Source: an uncultured Brevundimonas sp. (lineage in GTDB: Bacteria > Pseudomonadota > Alphaproteobacteria > Caulobacterales > Caulobacteraceae). Taken from it: a DNA stretch of 64,000 nt. The DNA lies in contig NZ_CALMFB010000024.1 of assembly GCF_937863155.1 (NCBI RefSeq), positions 62,001 through 126,000 on the forward strand. The letters are read 5' to 3'. Shown piece by piece: positions 25,262 to 34,735 of this stretch. The translations under genes were made by a program, and so were the position numbers. How positions within the stretch are numbered: position 1 is the stretch's first letter; each line of letters opens with the position of its first letter. Below the pieces are notes generated by a model. It made no database searches, was not told the DNA's origin, and was given only the letters and a program-made list of their open reading frames with translations.

Positions 25262-26389
25262 ATGACCCTGATTCAAGGCTATCTTTTTCGTCAGGTCGCC
25301 CTGCCCGTGTCCGCGGCGGTCGGCGCCCTGTGCGGAATCGGCCTGCTGAGCCAGAGCCTGGATCAGCTGGAAGTCATCGTCGAACGCGGTCAGAGCGTCT
25401 GGGTGATGGCCAAGCTGACGCTGCTGGCCCTGCCCCAACTTCTGGCGGTCATCCTGCCCATCGGCCTGTTCGTCGGCGCCCTGGTGGCCCTGACGCGGCT
25501 GCAGCGCGAACAGGAGCTGACGGCCGTGTTCGCCGGCGGGGTGTCGCGCTGGCAGGTCATCCGCCCGGCGGCCCTGATCGCGGCGGCGGCGGCGGTGTTG
25601 ACCCTGCTGATCGGCGCGCTGATCCAGCCCATGGCCCAGCGCGAGGCCCGCAATCAGGCTTTTGCGGTGCGCACCGACCTGGCCGCCCTGCTGGTCGAGG
25701 AAGGGCGCTTCGTCCAGGGGCCAAACGGCCTGACCGTCTATGTCCAGCAGGTCGAGCAGAACGGCCTGCTGAAGAACCTGTTCGTCTATCTGGAGGACGG
25801 CGACCGCGTCACCACCTGGGACGCGGCCGAGGCGCGGTTCGGCCGCATCGACGGCGAGCCCTATCTGACCATGCGCGGCGGATCGTGGCAGCGGTTCTCG
25901 AACAACGGCGTGCTCGAATATCTGTCGTTCGACGGCTATAATTTCCCGCTGGCGCGCTTCACCGAGACGGACGAGACCATCCGCTACAAGCCCGCCGACC
26001 TGTATCTGACCGAACTGCTGAACCCCTCGCCGGCGACCCTGGATCGGGTGGCGGCGCGCGGCGAACTGGCGGCCGAGGCGCATTCGCGGCTGTCGGCGCC
26101 GCTGTACGCCCTGATGGCCATGGCCCTGGCGCTGCACGCCATCATCGGCGGCGCCTATTCGCGCACCGGTTATGCGATGCGCATCGCCAAGGCGGCGGGC
26201 CTGTTCCTGCTGCTGCGCATCGCCGGATACGGCCTGGTCGCCGCCAGCGCCTGGAACCCGTGGCTGAACCTGCTGCAATATCTGCTGCCCGTCGTGGCGA
26301 CGGCCCTGGCGCTGCGGCAGCTGTTCAAGCCGTTGAAGGTCCACAGGCCCTGGGGACCGCTGGCCCGGCTGAAGGCGCGGTTCGCATGA
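25262..26389 (+). CDS. lptF: LPS export ABC transporter permease LptF
   Basis: The 375-residue inner-membrane protein has the LptF/LptG layout. Hydrophobic spans lie near residues 12-35, 50-75 and 98-118. A periplasmic beta-jellyroll domain (about 130-270, with FVQGPNGLTVYVQQVEQNGLL) follows, then three C-terminal spans (about 280-360). With LptG and LptB it extracts LPS from the inner membrane and passes it to LptC and LptA. It overlaps lptG by 4 bases (ATGA). lptF-lptG are followed by lptD, an alphaproteobacterial arrangement. Confidence 0.94.
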   Translation: MTLIQGYLFRQVALPVSAAVGALCGIGLLSQSLDQLEVIVERGQSVWVMAKLTLLALPQLLAVILPIGLFVGALVALTRLQREQELTAVFAGGVSRWQVIRPAALIAAAAAVLTLLIGALIQPMAQREARNQAFAVRTDLAALLVEEGRFVQGPNGLTVYVQQVEQNGLLKNLFVYLEDGDRVTTWDAAEARFGRIDGEPYLTMRGGSWQRFSNNGVLEYLSFDGYNFPLARFTETDETIRYKPADLYLTELLNPSPATLDRVAARGELAAEAHSRLSAPLYALMAMALALHAIIGGAYSRTGYAMRIAKAAGLFLLLRIAGYGLVAASAWNPWLNLLQYLLPVVATALALRQLFKPLKVHRPWGPLARLKARFA

Positions 26390-27522
26390 CCGCGCGCCGT
26401 CTGGACCTTCGCCTGCCGGTATCGCGTCTGCGGCTGGGCCGCATCGAACGCTATGTGCTGGTCACCCAGGCGCGGGCGCTGGCCATGGCGCTGGCGGTGA
26501 TTTCGGCCCTGATCATGCTGATCGACTTCGTCGAGGTGTCGCGCGGGGTGGGATCGGACGTCGATCTGTCGGCGGCGCGGATCTTCGGCCTGGTGCTGCT
26601 GAAGTCGCCCAGCGTGATCCTGCAGCTTCTGCCCTTCGTGTTCCTGTTCGGCAGCCTGTCAGCCTTCATCGGCCTGAACCGGCGCAGCGAGCTGGTGGCC
26701 ATGCGGGCGTCGGGGATTTCGGCCTGGCGCTTCGTGCTGCCGGCGGCGGGCGCCGCCCTGGCGGTCGGGGTTCTGACGGTCACGGCCCTGGGTCCGCTGG
26801 CGGCGGCGGGCGACGGCCTGTGGCAGCGCGAGCGGGCGCGTATTTCCGGCGCCGTGCCGGGCGCCCGCCAGACGACCGTCTGGCTGCGCGAAGGCGACGA
26901 CCAGCGCCAGATGATCATCCGCGCCGGCCGCCAGGACCGCGCCAACGCCCGGCTGCTGGACGTCACCTTCTTCATCTACGCCAATGGCGACGACGGGCGG
27001 CGCACCTTCACCGAGCGGATCGACGCGGCCACCGCCAGCCTGTCGGCCGGCCGCTGGCGCCTGACCGACGCCGTGGGCGCCCAGACGGGCCAGCGGGCCG
27101 TGCGCTATGCGACCCTGGACCTGATCTCCAGTCTGGCCGACGAAGAGGCGTTCGAACAGTTCGCGCGCCCGCAATCCACGCCCTTCTGGTCCCTGCCCGG
27201 CCAGATCCGGCGCATCGAACATGCGGGGTTTTCGTCCACCGCCTATCGCCTGCGGCTGCAACAGCTGCTGGCCACGCCGCTGATGTTCGCGGCCATGTCG
27301 ATCCTGGCGGCGGCCTTTTCCCTGCGGCTGATGCGGCTGGGCGATCTGGCGCGGATGAGCGCGGCGGCCGTGGTGCTGGGCTTCGCCTTCTTCTTCATCA
27401 ACCAGTTTTCGGCGGCCATGGGATCGGCCGAGGTGGTGCCGCCCTTCCTGTCGGCCTGGTTGCCGCCGGTTCTGACGGCGCTCGCGGCCTTCACCTTGCT
27501 GTTCTATACCGAAGACGGCTAA
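26386..27522 (+). CDS. lptG: LPS export ABC transporter permease LptG
   Basis: The 378-residue partner of LptF has spans near residues 30-55, 65-95 and 105-135. A periplasmic domain (about 140-285) follows, and C-terminal spans lie near 295-315, 325-345 and 350-372. The cytoplasmic coupling segment between spans includes LNRRSELVAMRASGISAWRF, the region that contacts LptB. It starts inside the lptF stop codon, which suggests equal expression of the pair. lptD begins 33 bases after its stop. Confidence 0.94.
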   Translation: MTARRLDLRLPVSRLRLGRIERYVLVTQARALAMALAVISALIMLIDFVEVSRGVGSDVDLSAARIFGLVLLKSPSVILQLLPFVFLFGSLSAFIGLNRRSELVAMRASGISAWRFVLPAAGAALAVGVLTVTALGPLAAAGDGLWQRERARISGAVPGARQTTVWLREGDDQRQMIIRAGRQDRANARLLDVTFFIYANGDDGRRTFTERIDAATASLSAGRWRLTDAVGAQTGQRAVRYATLDLISSLADEEAFEQFARPQSTPFWSLPGQIRRIEHAGFSSTAYRLRLQQLLATPLMFAAMSILAAAFSLRLMRLGDLARMSAAAVVLGFAFFFINQFSAAMGSAEVVPPFLSAWLPPVLTALAAFTLLFYTEDG

Positions 27523-27555
27523 TCCGCCTTCCCGACCCTATCCGAGTGACCATGC

Positions 27556-29979
27556 ATGCAGGGTGATCGCCGCGCCTTTCGCGGACCAGGCTATCGTCGC
27601 TGGCTTCTGGCCGGCGCGGGGCTGGCCTGCGCGCCCGGCGTGGCCTTGGCCCAGCAAGTCCCGCCGACAGGCGCGGACGGTCTGACGCCCGAAGCGATCC
27701 TGGTCGATGCCCGCAGCGCGGAACGCCAGGGCGACGTCATGATCCTGAATGGCGGCCCGGGCGCAGATCGCGCGGTGGCGCGCTTCCGCGACCATACGCT
27801 CAGGGCCGAATCGATCCGCTATGATCTGGCCGCCGGCGTCGGCGCCGCCTCGGGTCAGGTCGAGCTGATTTCGCCCAACAACGATGTGGTGTTCGCCAGC
27901 CGGCTGGAGCTGGACGACCAGATGCGCGCGGGGGTGGCCGTCGATTTCGCCACCCGCCTGTCGAACGGCGCCAGCCTGATGGCCGCCACGGCCGTGCGGC
28001 GCAGCGAGAACGTCAACGAGCTGAACTACGCCGTCTTCACCCCCTGCCCCATCTGCGACGAGAACGGCCCCAAGACGCCCAGCGTCTCGATCCAGGCGGA
28101 AAAGGTCGTCCAGAACGAGGAACTGCGGGCCATTCTGTACCGCAACGCCGTGTTCCGCGTCGGCGGCGTGCCGGTCTTCTTCCTGCCGGTCTTCGCCCAC
28201 CCCGACCCGACGGTCGAGCGCGCCTCGGGCCTGTTGCCGCCCATTCCGGCCTATGACGAAGGGCGCGGGGTGTCGATCGAGACGCCCTATCTGCACGTCG
28301 TCTCGCCGTCCGAAGACTGGCTGATCAGCCCCCAGTTCAACCACCGCGTCGCGCCGCTGCTGAACCTGCAATGGCGCCGCCGGTTCGACGACGGCACGGT
28401 GGTCGTGCGCGGCGGCTATACGCACGAGCGCAATTTCGGCGACTTCGACCTGAACGGCGACGGCCGACCCGAGAGCAACGTCAAATTCGGCGATGCGACG
28501 AACCGCAGCTATCTGCTGGCACACGCCCGGTTCGACCCGGACGGTCCCTGGCGCTGGGGCTTCACGGCCGAGCGGGTGTCGGACAAGACGCTGTTCGACC
28601 GCTATGACATCCGCGATCCGTATCAGGACAACGGCCTGTATTACGGCGACCGGCGCCGCCTGATCAGCCAGATCTACGCCGAGCATCAGACCCGCCGCTC
28701 CTATGTGTCGGTCGCGACCTTCGCGATCCAGAGCCTGCGGGTCGCCCGTTTCGATCCGGTCACGCCGGCGTTGAACGTCTTTGAAAGCGACAACGCCCTG
28801 CCGATCGTCGCCCCCATCGTCGAGGCGCGGTGGGAGCCGAACCAGCCGGTGTTCGGCGGTCGCCTGCGGCTGCGGGGGTCGGCCGTGTCGCTGACGCGCG
28901 ACGCCTGGGTCGGATCGCCGGTCCTGCGGCCCGAACTGATTCCCCCCGGTCCCACGACGGGGCTGGAGGGCGTGGACACCCGCCGGGTGACCGGCCAGAT
29001 GGACTGGCGTCGCGCCTTCATCAGCCCGGCCGGCGTGCGGTGGGAGCCGTTCGTCGATCTGCGCGCCGACGCCTATTCCATCGACCAACTGCCGCCCCTG
29101 CCCGGCCTGGGCGACGAGACGGTGACCCGCACCCGCGCCAGCGCGGGGCTGGATGTCGCCTATCCGCTGGTGCGCCCGCTGGGCGCCGGGGCCGACCTGA
29201 TCCTGGAGCCTCTTGGCCAGCTGTCATTCAGCACCAGCGTCGATCAGGACCCGCGCATTCCGAACGAGGACAGCCAGACGATCGAGCTGGACGAAACCTC
29301 GCTGTTCCGCATGGACCGTTTCCCGGGCCATGATCTGATCGAGGGCGGTTTCCGCGTGACCGCCGGGGTGCGCGCCACCGTGCGCTGGGACGACGGGCGC
29401 AGCGCCAGCCTGTTCGTCGGCCGCTCCAGCCGGGGCAAGGAGGACGACGCCTTCCGCACGCCCATTCCCGACGATCCGACGCGCCTGTACGACCCCACCG
29501 GTCTGGCGGCCAAGACCTCGGACTGGGTGGTTCAGGGCGCCTTCAGCCCGTCCGACCGCATTCGGGGCTGGTTCCACGCCACCGTCGACGGTTCGGGCGA
29601 CGTGCGCCGGGCCGAGGCCGCCGTGGACGGGCGTTGGGGTCGCCGCGACCTGGCCACCGTCAGCTATATCGTCGACCGCTCCAATCCGCTGGGCGGGCCG
29701 GCAAACCGCAATTATGAATTCGTTCAGCTGACGGCCCAGCAGTTCGTGTTCGGCAACTGGGGCGTGACGGTCAACGGCATCGCCGACCTGGAACGCGACG
29801 TCATCACGCGGTCGGAGGCGGGCATCGTGTTTGACGACGACTGCTTCCGTTTCGAGATCGGCTTCCGGCGCGACAACACCCGCGTGCGCCCGTCGGGACC
29901 GTCCGAAGGGGTGTTCATACGCCTAAACCTCGCCACTTTCGGCGGTACAGGGTATGGACGGGGCGAAACGCGCTGGTAA
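27556..29979 (+). CDS. lptD: LPS-assembly outer-membrane protein LptD
   Basis: The 807-residue protein places LPS in the outer leaflet of the outer membrane. A signal peptide (to about residue 32, VALAQQ) precedes the LptA-like jellyroll (about 45-190). A large beta-barrel follows, with alternating aromatic strands. One Cys pair is seen in the N-terminal domain (FTPCPICDENG) and one Cys near the C-terminus (DDDCFRFEIGF), which could form the disulphides needed for LptD maturation. LptE is not next to it. surA follows, as in the E. coli lptD-surA-pdxA-rsmA order. Confidence 0.95.
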   Translation: MQGDRRAFRGPGYRRWLLAGAGLACAPGVALAQQVPPTGADGLTPEAILVDARSAERQGDVMILNGGPGADRAVARFRDHTLRAESIRYDLAAGVGAASGQVELISPNNDVVFASRLELDDQMRAGVAVDFATRLSNGASLMAATAVRRSENVNELNYAVFTPCPICDENGPKTPSVSIQAEKVVQNEELRAILYRNAVFRVGGVPVFFLPVFAHPDPTVERASGLLPPIPAYDEGRGVSIETPYLHVVSPSEDWLISPQFNHRVAPLLNLQWRRRFDDGTVVVRGGYTHERNFGDFDLNGDGRPESNVKFGDATNRSYLLAHARFDPDGPWRWGFTAERVSDKTLFDRYDIRDPYQDNGLYYGDRRRLISQIYAEHQTRRSYVSVATFAIQSLRVARFDPVTPALNVFESDNALPIVAPIVEARWEPNQPVFGGRLRLRGSAVSLTRDAWVGSPVLRPELIPPGPTTGLEGVDTRRVTGQMDWRRAFISPAGVRWEPFVDLRADAYSIDQLPPLPGLGDETVTRTRASAGLDVAYPLVRPLGAGADLILEPLGQLSFSTSVDQDPRIPNEDSQTIELDETSLFRMDRFPGHDLIEGGFRVTAGVRATVRWDDGRSASLFVGRSSRGKEDDAFRTPIPDDPTRLYDPTGLAAKTSDWVVQGAFSPSDRIRGWFHATVDGSGDVRRAEAAVDGRWGRRDLATVSYIVDRSNPLGGPANRNYEFVQLTAQQFVFGNWGVTVNGIADLERDVITRSEAGIVFDDDCFRFEIGFRRDNTRVRPSGPSEGVFIRLNLATFGGTGYGRGETRW

Positions 29980-30050
29980 GGCGCTAATGGGACCGAACCT
30001 CCTCCGTCGCACGGGGTCGAGGCCAGGGTTTTGAGGAATCGGGACGAACC

Positions 30051-31385
30051 ATGGGTTTGAGGCTTTCCACCACGGCGATGACGATCGCCGCGCTTCTGTC
30101 GGGCACGGCTCTGGCGCAGGTTCCGGGCCAGCAACCGGCGGCGGCCGGCGCCCTGAACCCCGGCGCCGAAGCGGCGCCGCAAGGCGCCGCGGCCCAGCCT
30201 CAGTTCCAGATGGCCGACGGCATCGTCGCCACCGTCAACGACAAGATCATCACCGGTTTCGACCTGCGTCAGGCGATGCTGCTGCTGATCGCCATGACCC
30301 AGGTCCAGCCGACGCAGGAAAACCTGCCCGCCATTCAACAGCAGGCGCTGAACGACCTGATCGAACAGCGGCTTCAGAACGACGAGATCGCCAAGTACGA
30401 GACCCTGATCATCAGCGACGAAGAGGTCGATCGCGAGATCGCCCAAAGCGCCCAACAGGTCGGAACCACGCCGGAAAATTACATGGGTTTCCTGCGCGAG
30501 GCGGGCATTCGTCCCTCGACCCTGCGTGAACAGCTGCGCACCGAAATCGGCTGGCGCGAACTGGTCGGCGGTCGCTTCAACGCGCGGTCGCGCGTCAGCC
30601 AGGCCCAGGTCGATCAGGCCGTGCGCCAGGCCGAGGCTTCGGCCTCCAAGCCCCAGTATCTGATCGGCGAAATCTACATCGAGGCCGCCCGCGTCGGCGG
30701 CCAGCAGGCGGCCATGAACGGCGCCCAGCAGTTGGTCGGTCAGATGGTCCAGGGCGCGCCCTTCATGGCCGTGGCCCGCCAGTTTTCGGCCGCCCCGTCG
30801 GCCACCAACGGCGGCGACGCCGGCTGGGTGGTCCAGGGTTCGGTGAATCCGCAACTTCAGGCGGCGCTGGACACGCTGGAGGTCGGCCAGCTGTCGAACC
30901 CGATCCCGGTCGATGGCGGCGTCTACATCATCTATATGCGCGACAAGCGTTCGGGCGCGGCCACCAGCCTGGTCAGCCTGAAGCAGGTGATGATCGAACT
31001 GCCCGAAACGGCGGGCGAGGCCGAGGTCGCCGCCGCCACCCAGCGACTGACCGCGCTGCAACCGCAACTGACCTGCGACACCATGCTGGGCCGCGCCACG
31101 TCCGAAGCCGGCCTGCTGGGGTCCGATCTGGGTGAGGCCGATGTCTCGAACCTGGCGCCCCAGTTCCAGCAGATCGCCCGCTCGGCCGAAGTCGGCTCGA
31201 TCTCCACCCCTGTGCGCACCCCCCTGGGTCTGCATCTGGTGGCGGTGTGCGGGCGCCGCGTCGGCGGCCCCGAAATCCCGGCGCGTCAGGAGATCGAATT
31301 CCGTCTGCGCCAGGCCAATCTGTCGATGCTGGCGCGGCGCTATATGCGCGACCTGCGCGCTGACGCCCTGATCGAACTGAAGTGA
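30051..31385 (+). CDS. surA: Periplasmic chaperone/peptidyl-prolyl isomerase SurA
   Basis: The 444-residue protein has a signal peptide (to about residue 22, ALAQ) and an Ala/Pro-rich stretch. The SurA N-terminal helical domain starts MADGIVATVNDKIITGFDLRQ, and two parvulin-like regions follow (about residues 200-310 and 325-420, with FSAAPSATNGGDAGWV and SEAGLLGSDLGEADVSNLAP). It guides outer-membrane proteins such as LptD to the BAM complex. Its stop overlaps the GTG of pdxA by 4 bases. Confidence 0.93.
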   Translation: MGLRLSTTAMTIAALLSGTALAQVPGQQPAAAGALNPGAEAAPQGAAAQPQFQMADGIVATVNDKIITGFDLRQAMLLLIAMTQVQPTQENLPAIQQQALNDLIEQRLQNDEIAKYETLIISDEEVDREIAQSAQQVGTTPENYMGFLREAGIRPSTLREQLRTEIGWRELVGGRFNARSRVSQAQVDQAVRQAEASASKPQYLIGEIYIEAARVGGQQAAMNGAQQLVGQMVQGAPFMAVARQFSAAPSATNGGDAGWVVQGSVNPQLQAALDTLEVGQLSNPIPVDGGVYIIYMRDKRSGAATSLVSLKQVMIELPETAGEAEVAAATQRLTALQPQLTCDTMLGRATSEAGLLGSDLGEADVSNLAPQFQQIARSAEVGSISTPVRTPLGLHLVAVCGRRVGGPEIPARQEIEFRLRQANLSMLARRYMRDLRADALIELK

Positions 31386-32392
31386 CCGCTGGGGCGGCGC
31401 CGCTCGTTCTGACGCTGGGCGATCCGGCCGGCGTCGGGCCGGAGATCGCCGCCGACGCTTGGCGCGCCCTGTCGTCGTCGGGCCCCATCTTCGCCGTGAT
31501 CGGGGACGCCGAGCTGTTGCGTCGTCACGCGCCCGTGCTGGAGGTCACCCACGCGGGCGATGCGGCGGCGGTATTCGGCCGCGCCCTGCCCGTCCTGCAT
31601 CGCCCCTTGCGCGCGCCCGTCACGCCCGGCGCGCCCGACCCCGCCAACGCCCCGGTGGTCGCCGACTGGATCGAAGAGGCCGTGTCCCTGGCCCTGTCGG
31701 GCGAGGCGGGGGGCGTGGTCACCTGCCCCATCGCCAAAGCCCCCATGTACGCTTCGGGCTTCCGGTTTCCGGGCCATACCGAGTTCATCGCCGAACTGAC
31801 CATCGACACGCCGTTCAGCGGGGTGCGCGGGCCGGTGATGATGCTGACGGCGCGCGATCTGCGGGCCTGTCTGGTGACCATCCATGTCGCCTTCGACCAG
31901 GTGCCGGAACTCCTGACCGCCGAGCGGCTGATGCGCACGGCCCAGGTGGTGGACGACGCCCTGCGGCGCGACTTCGCCATCGCCCGGCCGCGCCTGGCCC
32001 TGGCGGCGCTGAACCCCCATGCCGGCGAAGGCGGCGCCTTGGGCATGCAGGAGATCGAGGTGCTGCGCCCCGCCGCCACCCGCCTGCGCGAGATGGGGAT
32101 CGACATCACCGACCCGAGGCCGGCCGACACCCTGTTTCATGACGAGGCGCGGCGGACCTATGACGCGGCGATCTGCCTGTATCACGACCAGGCCCTGATC
32201 CCGGTCAAGACGCTGGACTTCTGGGGCGGGGTCAACGCCACCCTGGGCCTGCCGATCGTGCGCACATCGCCGGACCACGGCACCGGTTTCGACATCGCCG
32301 GCAAGGGGCTGGCCCGGCCCGACAGCCTGATCGCCGCCCTGCGTCTGGCCGCCGACATGGCCGCCAGCCGGGCCGGGGGCCGCGTGCGATGA
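31382..32392 (+). CDS. pdxA: 4-hydroxythreonine-4-phosphate dehydrogenase
   Basis: The 336-residue enzyme oxidises 4-phosphohydroxy-L-threonine in the DXP-dependent pyridoxal phosphate pathway. Family motifs are LTLGDPAGVGPEIAAD at the start, FPGHTEFIAE (metal His), VTIHVAFDQVPELL (metal His), ALNPHAGEGGALGMQE and YHDQALIPVKTLDF (metal His). Start is GTG 31382, overlapping the surA stop; rsmA then starts within the pdxA stop (ATGA), so the three are tightly coupled. Confidence 0.96.
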   Translation: MTAGAAPLVLTLGDPAGVGPEIAADAWRALSSSGPIFAVIGDAELLRRHAPVLEVTHAGDAAAVFGRALPVLHRPLRAPVTPGAPDPANAPVVADWIEEAVSLALSGEAGGVVTCPIAKAPMYASGFRFPGHTEFIAELTIDTPFSGVRGPVMMLTARDLRACLVTIHVAFDQVPELLTAERLMRTAQVVDDALRRDFAIARPRLALAALNPHAGEGGALGMQEIEVLRPAATRLREMGIDITDPRPADTLFHDEARRTYDAAICLYHDQALIPVKTLDFWGGVNATLGLPIVRTSPDHGTGFDIAGKGLARPDSLIAALRLAADMAASRAGGRVR

Positions 32393-33195
32393 CCCTGCCG
32401 ACCTTGCGCGAAACCCTGGACGCCCACGGCCTGTCGGCCAAGAAGAGCTTTGGCCAGCATTTCCTGCTGGACCTGAACGTCACGCGAAAGATCGTGCGCC
32501 TGGCCGGGCCGTTCGAGGGCCGCGCGGTGATCGAGGTCGGCCCCGGCCCCGGCGGCCTGACCCGCGCCCTGCTCGAATCCGACGCCGGTCGGGTGGTGCT
32601 GGTCGAAAAGGATCCGCGCTTCGTCCCCCTGCTGTCCGAACTGGACGACGGCTGGGGCCGCCTGTCCATCATCCAGGATGACGCCCTGCGGGTGAAGGAG
32701 GCCGATCTGGTCGACGGCCCGGCCCATCTGGTGTCCAACCTGCCCTATAACGTCGGCACCGCCCTGCTGATCAAATGGCTGACGGGGCCGTGGACGCCGC
32801 ACGCCCTGACCCTGATGTTCCAGAAGGAGGTGGCCGAGCGGATCGTGGCCGCGCCGGGCGACGACGCCTATGGCCGCCTGGCCGTCATCGCCCAGGCCGT
32901 GTGCGAGGCGCGGCTGGTCATGCACCTGCCCGCCGCCGCCTTCACCCCGCCGCCCAAGGTCGCCTCGGCCGTGGTGCATCTGGTTCCCCACGCGGACCGC
33001 CCGGCGCCAGAGCGGCTGAAACGGCTGGAGCGCGTCACCGCCGCCGCCTTCGGCCAGCGCCGCAAGATGCTGCGGTCCAGCCTGAAACAGCTGGGCGGCG
33101 GCGCCCTGTGCGAAGCGGCGGGGATCGAGCCGGACGCGCGGGCCGAAACCATCGACCTGGCAGGCTTCCTCAGGCTGGCGGACGTTCTGCCCTGA
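32389..33195 (+). CDS. rsmA: 16S rRNA (A1518/A1519-N6) dimethyltransferase
   Basis: The 268-residue KsgA-type enzyme dimethylates two adenosines near the 3' end of 16S rRNA. Visible motifs are KKSFGQHFLLDLNVTRKIV, SAM motif I VIEVGPGPGGLTRALLE and the catalytic NLPYNVGTALLIKWL, followed by the C-terminal helical domain with FGQRRKMLRSSLKQL. It is the last gene of the lptF-to-rsmA run and converges on gmk with 12 bases between. Confidence 0.97.
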   Translation: MTLPTLRETLDAHGLSAKKSFGQHFLLDLNVTRKIVRLAGPFEGRAVIEVGPGPGGLTRALLESDAGRVVLVEKDPRFVPLLSELDDGWGRLSIIQDDALRVKEADLVDGPAHLVSNLPYNVGTALLIKWLTGPWTPHALTLMFQKEVAERIVAAPGDDAYGRLAVIAQAVCEARLVMHLPAAAFTPPPKVASAVVHLVPHADRPAPERLKRLERVTAAAFGQRRKMLRSSLKQLGGGALCEAAGIEPDARAETIDLAGFLRLADVLP

Positions 33196-33207
33196 GCCGC
33201 CGGTCCC

Positions 33208-33849
33208 TCAAACCACTTCGTTCAGCAGGGCCTGGCGGTAGCCCGCCACCCACAGATTGCGCGCCCGGCGGCTGCGTTCGGCGTGATAGATGTGGGCCAG
33301 TTCGGCATAGGACCGGTCGAAGTCCTCGTTGACCAGCACATAGTCGAAGTCGTCGCAGCGCTCGATCTCGCCCTTGGCGTTGGCGACGCGGCGCTCGATC
33401 ACCTCGTCCGCATCCTGGGACCGGGTCACCAGGCGACGGCGCAGTTCCTCCAGGCTGGGCGGCAGGATGAAGACCCGCACGGCGTCGCCGGGACATTTAC
33501 GCGCGATCTCGGCCGCGCCCTGCCAGTCGATGTCGAACAGCACGTCGCGGCCTTCGGCCAGCGCCCGGTCGATGGGCGCGCGCGGGCTGCCGTACAGATT
33601 GCCGTGCACATCGGCCCATTCCAGGAAGGCGTCTTCGGCGATCAGACGTTCGAACGGAGCGCGCTCGACGAAATTATAGTCGCGGCCCGCCACCTCGCCC
33701 GGCCGGATGTCGCGCGTGGTCATCGACACCGACAGCTCCAGCCCGGCGTGATCGGCCATCAGGCGGCGGCACAGGCTGGTCTTGCCCGCGCCCGACGGGC
33801 TGGCCACGATCAGCAGGACACCCCGGCGAGGCGTGCGTTCATTCAACAT
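33208..33849 (-). CDS. gmk: Guanylate kinase
   Basis: The 213-residue enzyme phosphorylates GMP. The P-loop SPSGAGKTS lies at residues 17-25. The GMP-binding segment follows with VSMTTRDIRPGEVAGRDYNF and WADVHGNLYGSP; FDIDWQGAAEIA and EVIERRVANAKGEIE complete the fold. The start at 33849 is within the yicC stop region, with AGGTG 5 bases upstream; an ATG at 33864 would add five residues. It ends the fabG-to-gmk run. Confidence 0.96.
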   Translation of the reverse strand: MLNERTPRRGVLLIVASPSGAGKTSLCRRLMADHAGLELSVSMTTRDIRPGEVAGRDYNFVERAPFERLIAEDAFLEWADVHGNLYGSPRAPIDRALAEGRDVLFDIDWQGAAEIARKCPGDAVRVFILPPSLEELRRRLVTRSQDADEVIERRVANAKGEIERCDDFDYVLVNEDFDRSYAELAHIYHAERSRRARNLWVAGYRQALLNEVV

Positions 33850-34735
33850 TCTGCACCTGTTCACGCAACTGTTCGATCACCGCCTTCAGGTCCAGGCCCG
33901 TCGCGGTCAGCGCGGTGGTAGCCGATTTGGAGCAGAGGGTGTTCGCCTCGCGCATGAATTCCTGCATCAGGAAGTCGAGTTTCCGCCCGGCGGGGGGTTG
34001 CTGCAACAGGGTGCGGGCGCTGGCGACATGGGCGGTCAGACGATCCAGCTCCTCGCGCACGTCCGCCTTGGCCGCCAGGGCCGCCGCCTCCAGATAGATG
34101 CGCTCCTCCAGCCCCGGCGCATCGGGCGCCAGTTCGGCCATGCGGCGGGCGAACCGGTCGCGGATCGCCTGAACTTGCGCGCCCGCCTCGCGCTCGGCGT
34201 CGGCGGTCAGGGCCTCGATCCGGTCGATGAAGCCGCCGATCACCGGCGCCAGTTGCGCCCCCTCGCGCGCCCGCGACGCCTTCAGCGCCTCCAGGGCCCG
34301 GTCGATATCGGCGGCGATGGCCGATTGCAGCGCTGCGCGCGCGGCCTCGTCCTCGACCTCCTCGGGGATTTCCAGCACGCCACGCAGGGACAACAGGCCG
34401 TCCGCCGTCGCCGGCGCGGCCCCGCCCTGAACCAGGTCGTTGGCCAGCTTCAGATAGCGGTCCAGAACCTCGGCGTTGACGATCAGGCCCGCCGCCCCCG
34501 CCTCGGCCCGCTTGGCCTGGACGCCGATGGTCACCTGGCCGCGCGCGAACCGGGCCTGCGCCGCCGCCTTGGCCGCGGCCTCCAGCCCGTCGAACCCCGG
34601 CGGGCCGCGAAACTTCACATCCAGATTGCGGCCGTTGACCGAGCGCGCCTCGACCGACCAGCTCCAGTCGCCGCCCGCACCGGACTGCGCCCCCTCGGCC
34701 CGGCCGAAGCCGGTCATGCCCGAGATCGCGCTCAC
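33839..34735 (-). CDS. YicC family endoribonuclease/stress-induced protein
   Basis: The 298-residue protein starts MSAISGMTGFGRAEG and ends with the family-typical GRKLDFLMQEFMREANTLCSK region. E. coli YicC has been reported as an endoribonuclease acting on small RNAs; activity here is inferred. Start is GTG 34735, overlapping the mltG stop, and its end overlaps the start of gmk. A yicC-gmk pairing is common across bacteria. Confidence 0.93.
   Translation of the reverse strand: MSAISGMTGFGRAEGAQSGAGGDWSWSVEARSVNGRNLDVKFRGPPGFDGLEAAAKAAAQARFARGQVTIGVQAKRAEAGAAGLIVNAEVLDRYLKLANDLVQGGAAPATADGLLSLRGVLEIPEEVEDEAARAALQSAIAADIDRALEALKASRAREGAQLAPVIGGFIDRIEALTADAEREAGAQVQAIRDRFARRMAELAPDAPGLEERIYLEAAALAAKADVREELDRLTAHVASARTLLQQPPAGRKLDFLMQEFMREANTLCSKSATTALTATGLDLKAVIEQLREQVQNVE

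Noticed and set aside
27538-29088. Long open frame antisense to lptD
   Set aside because: No signal peptide, domain or ribosome site; lptD is intact and explains the region.
29724-31235. Long open frame antisense to surA and the end of lptD
   Set aside because: It spans two real genes on the other strand and has no recognisable domain.
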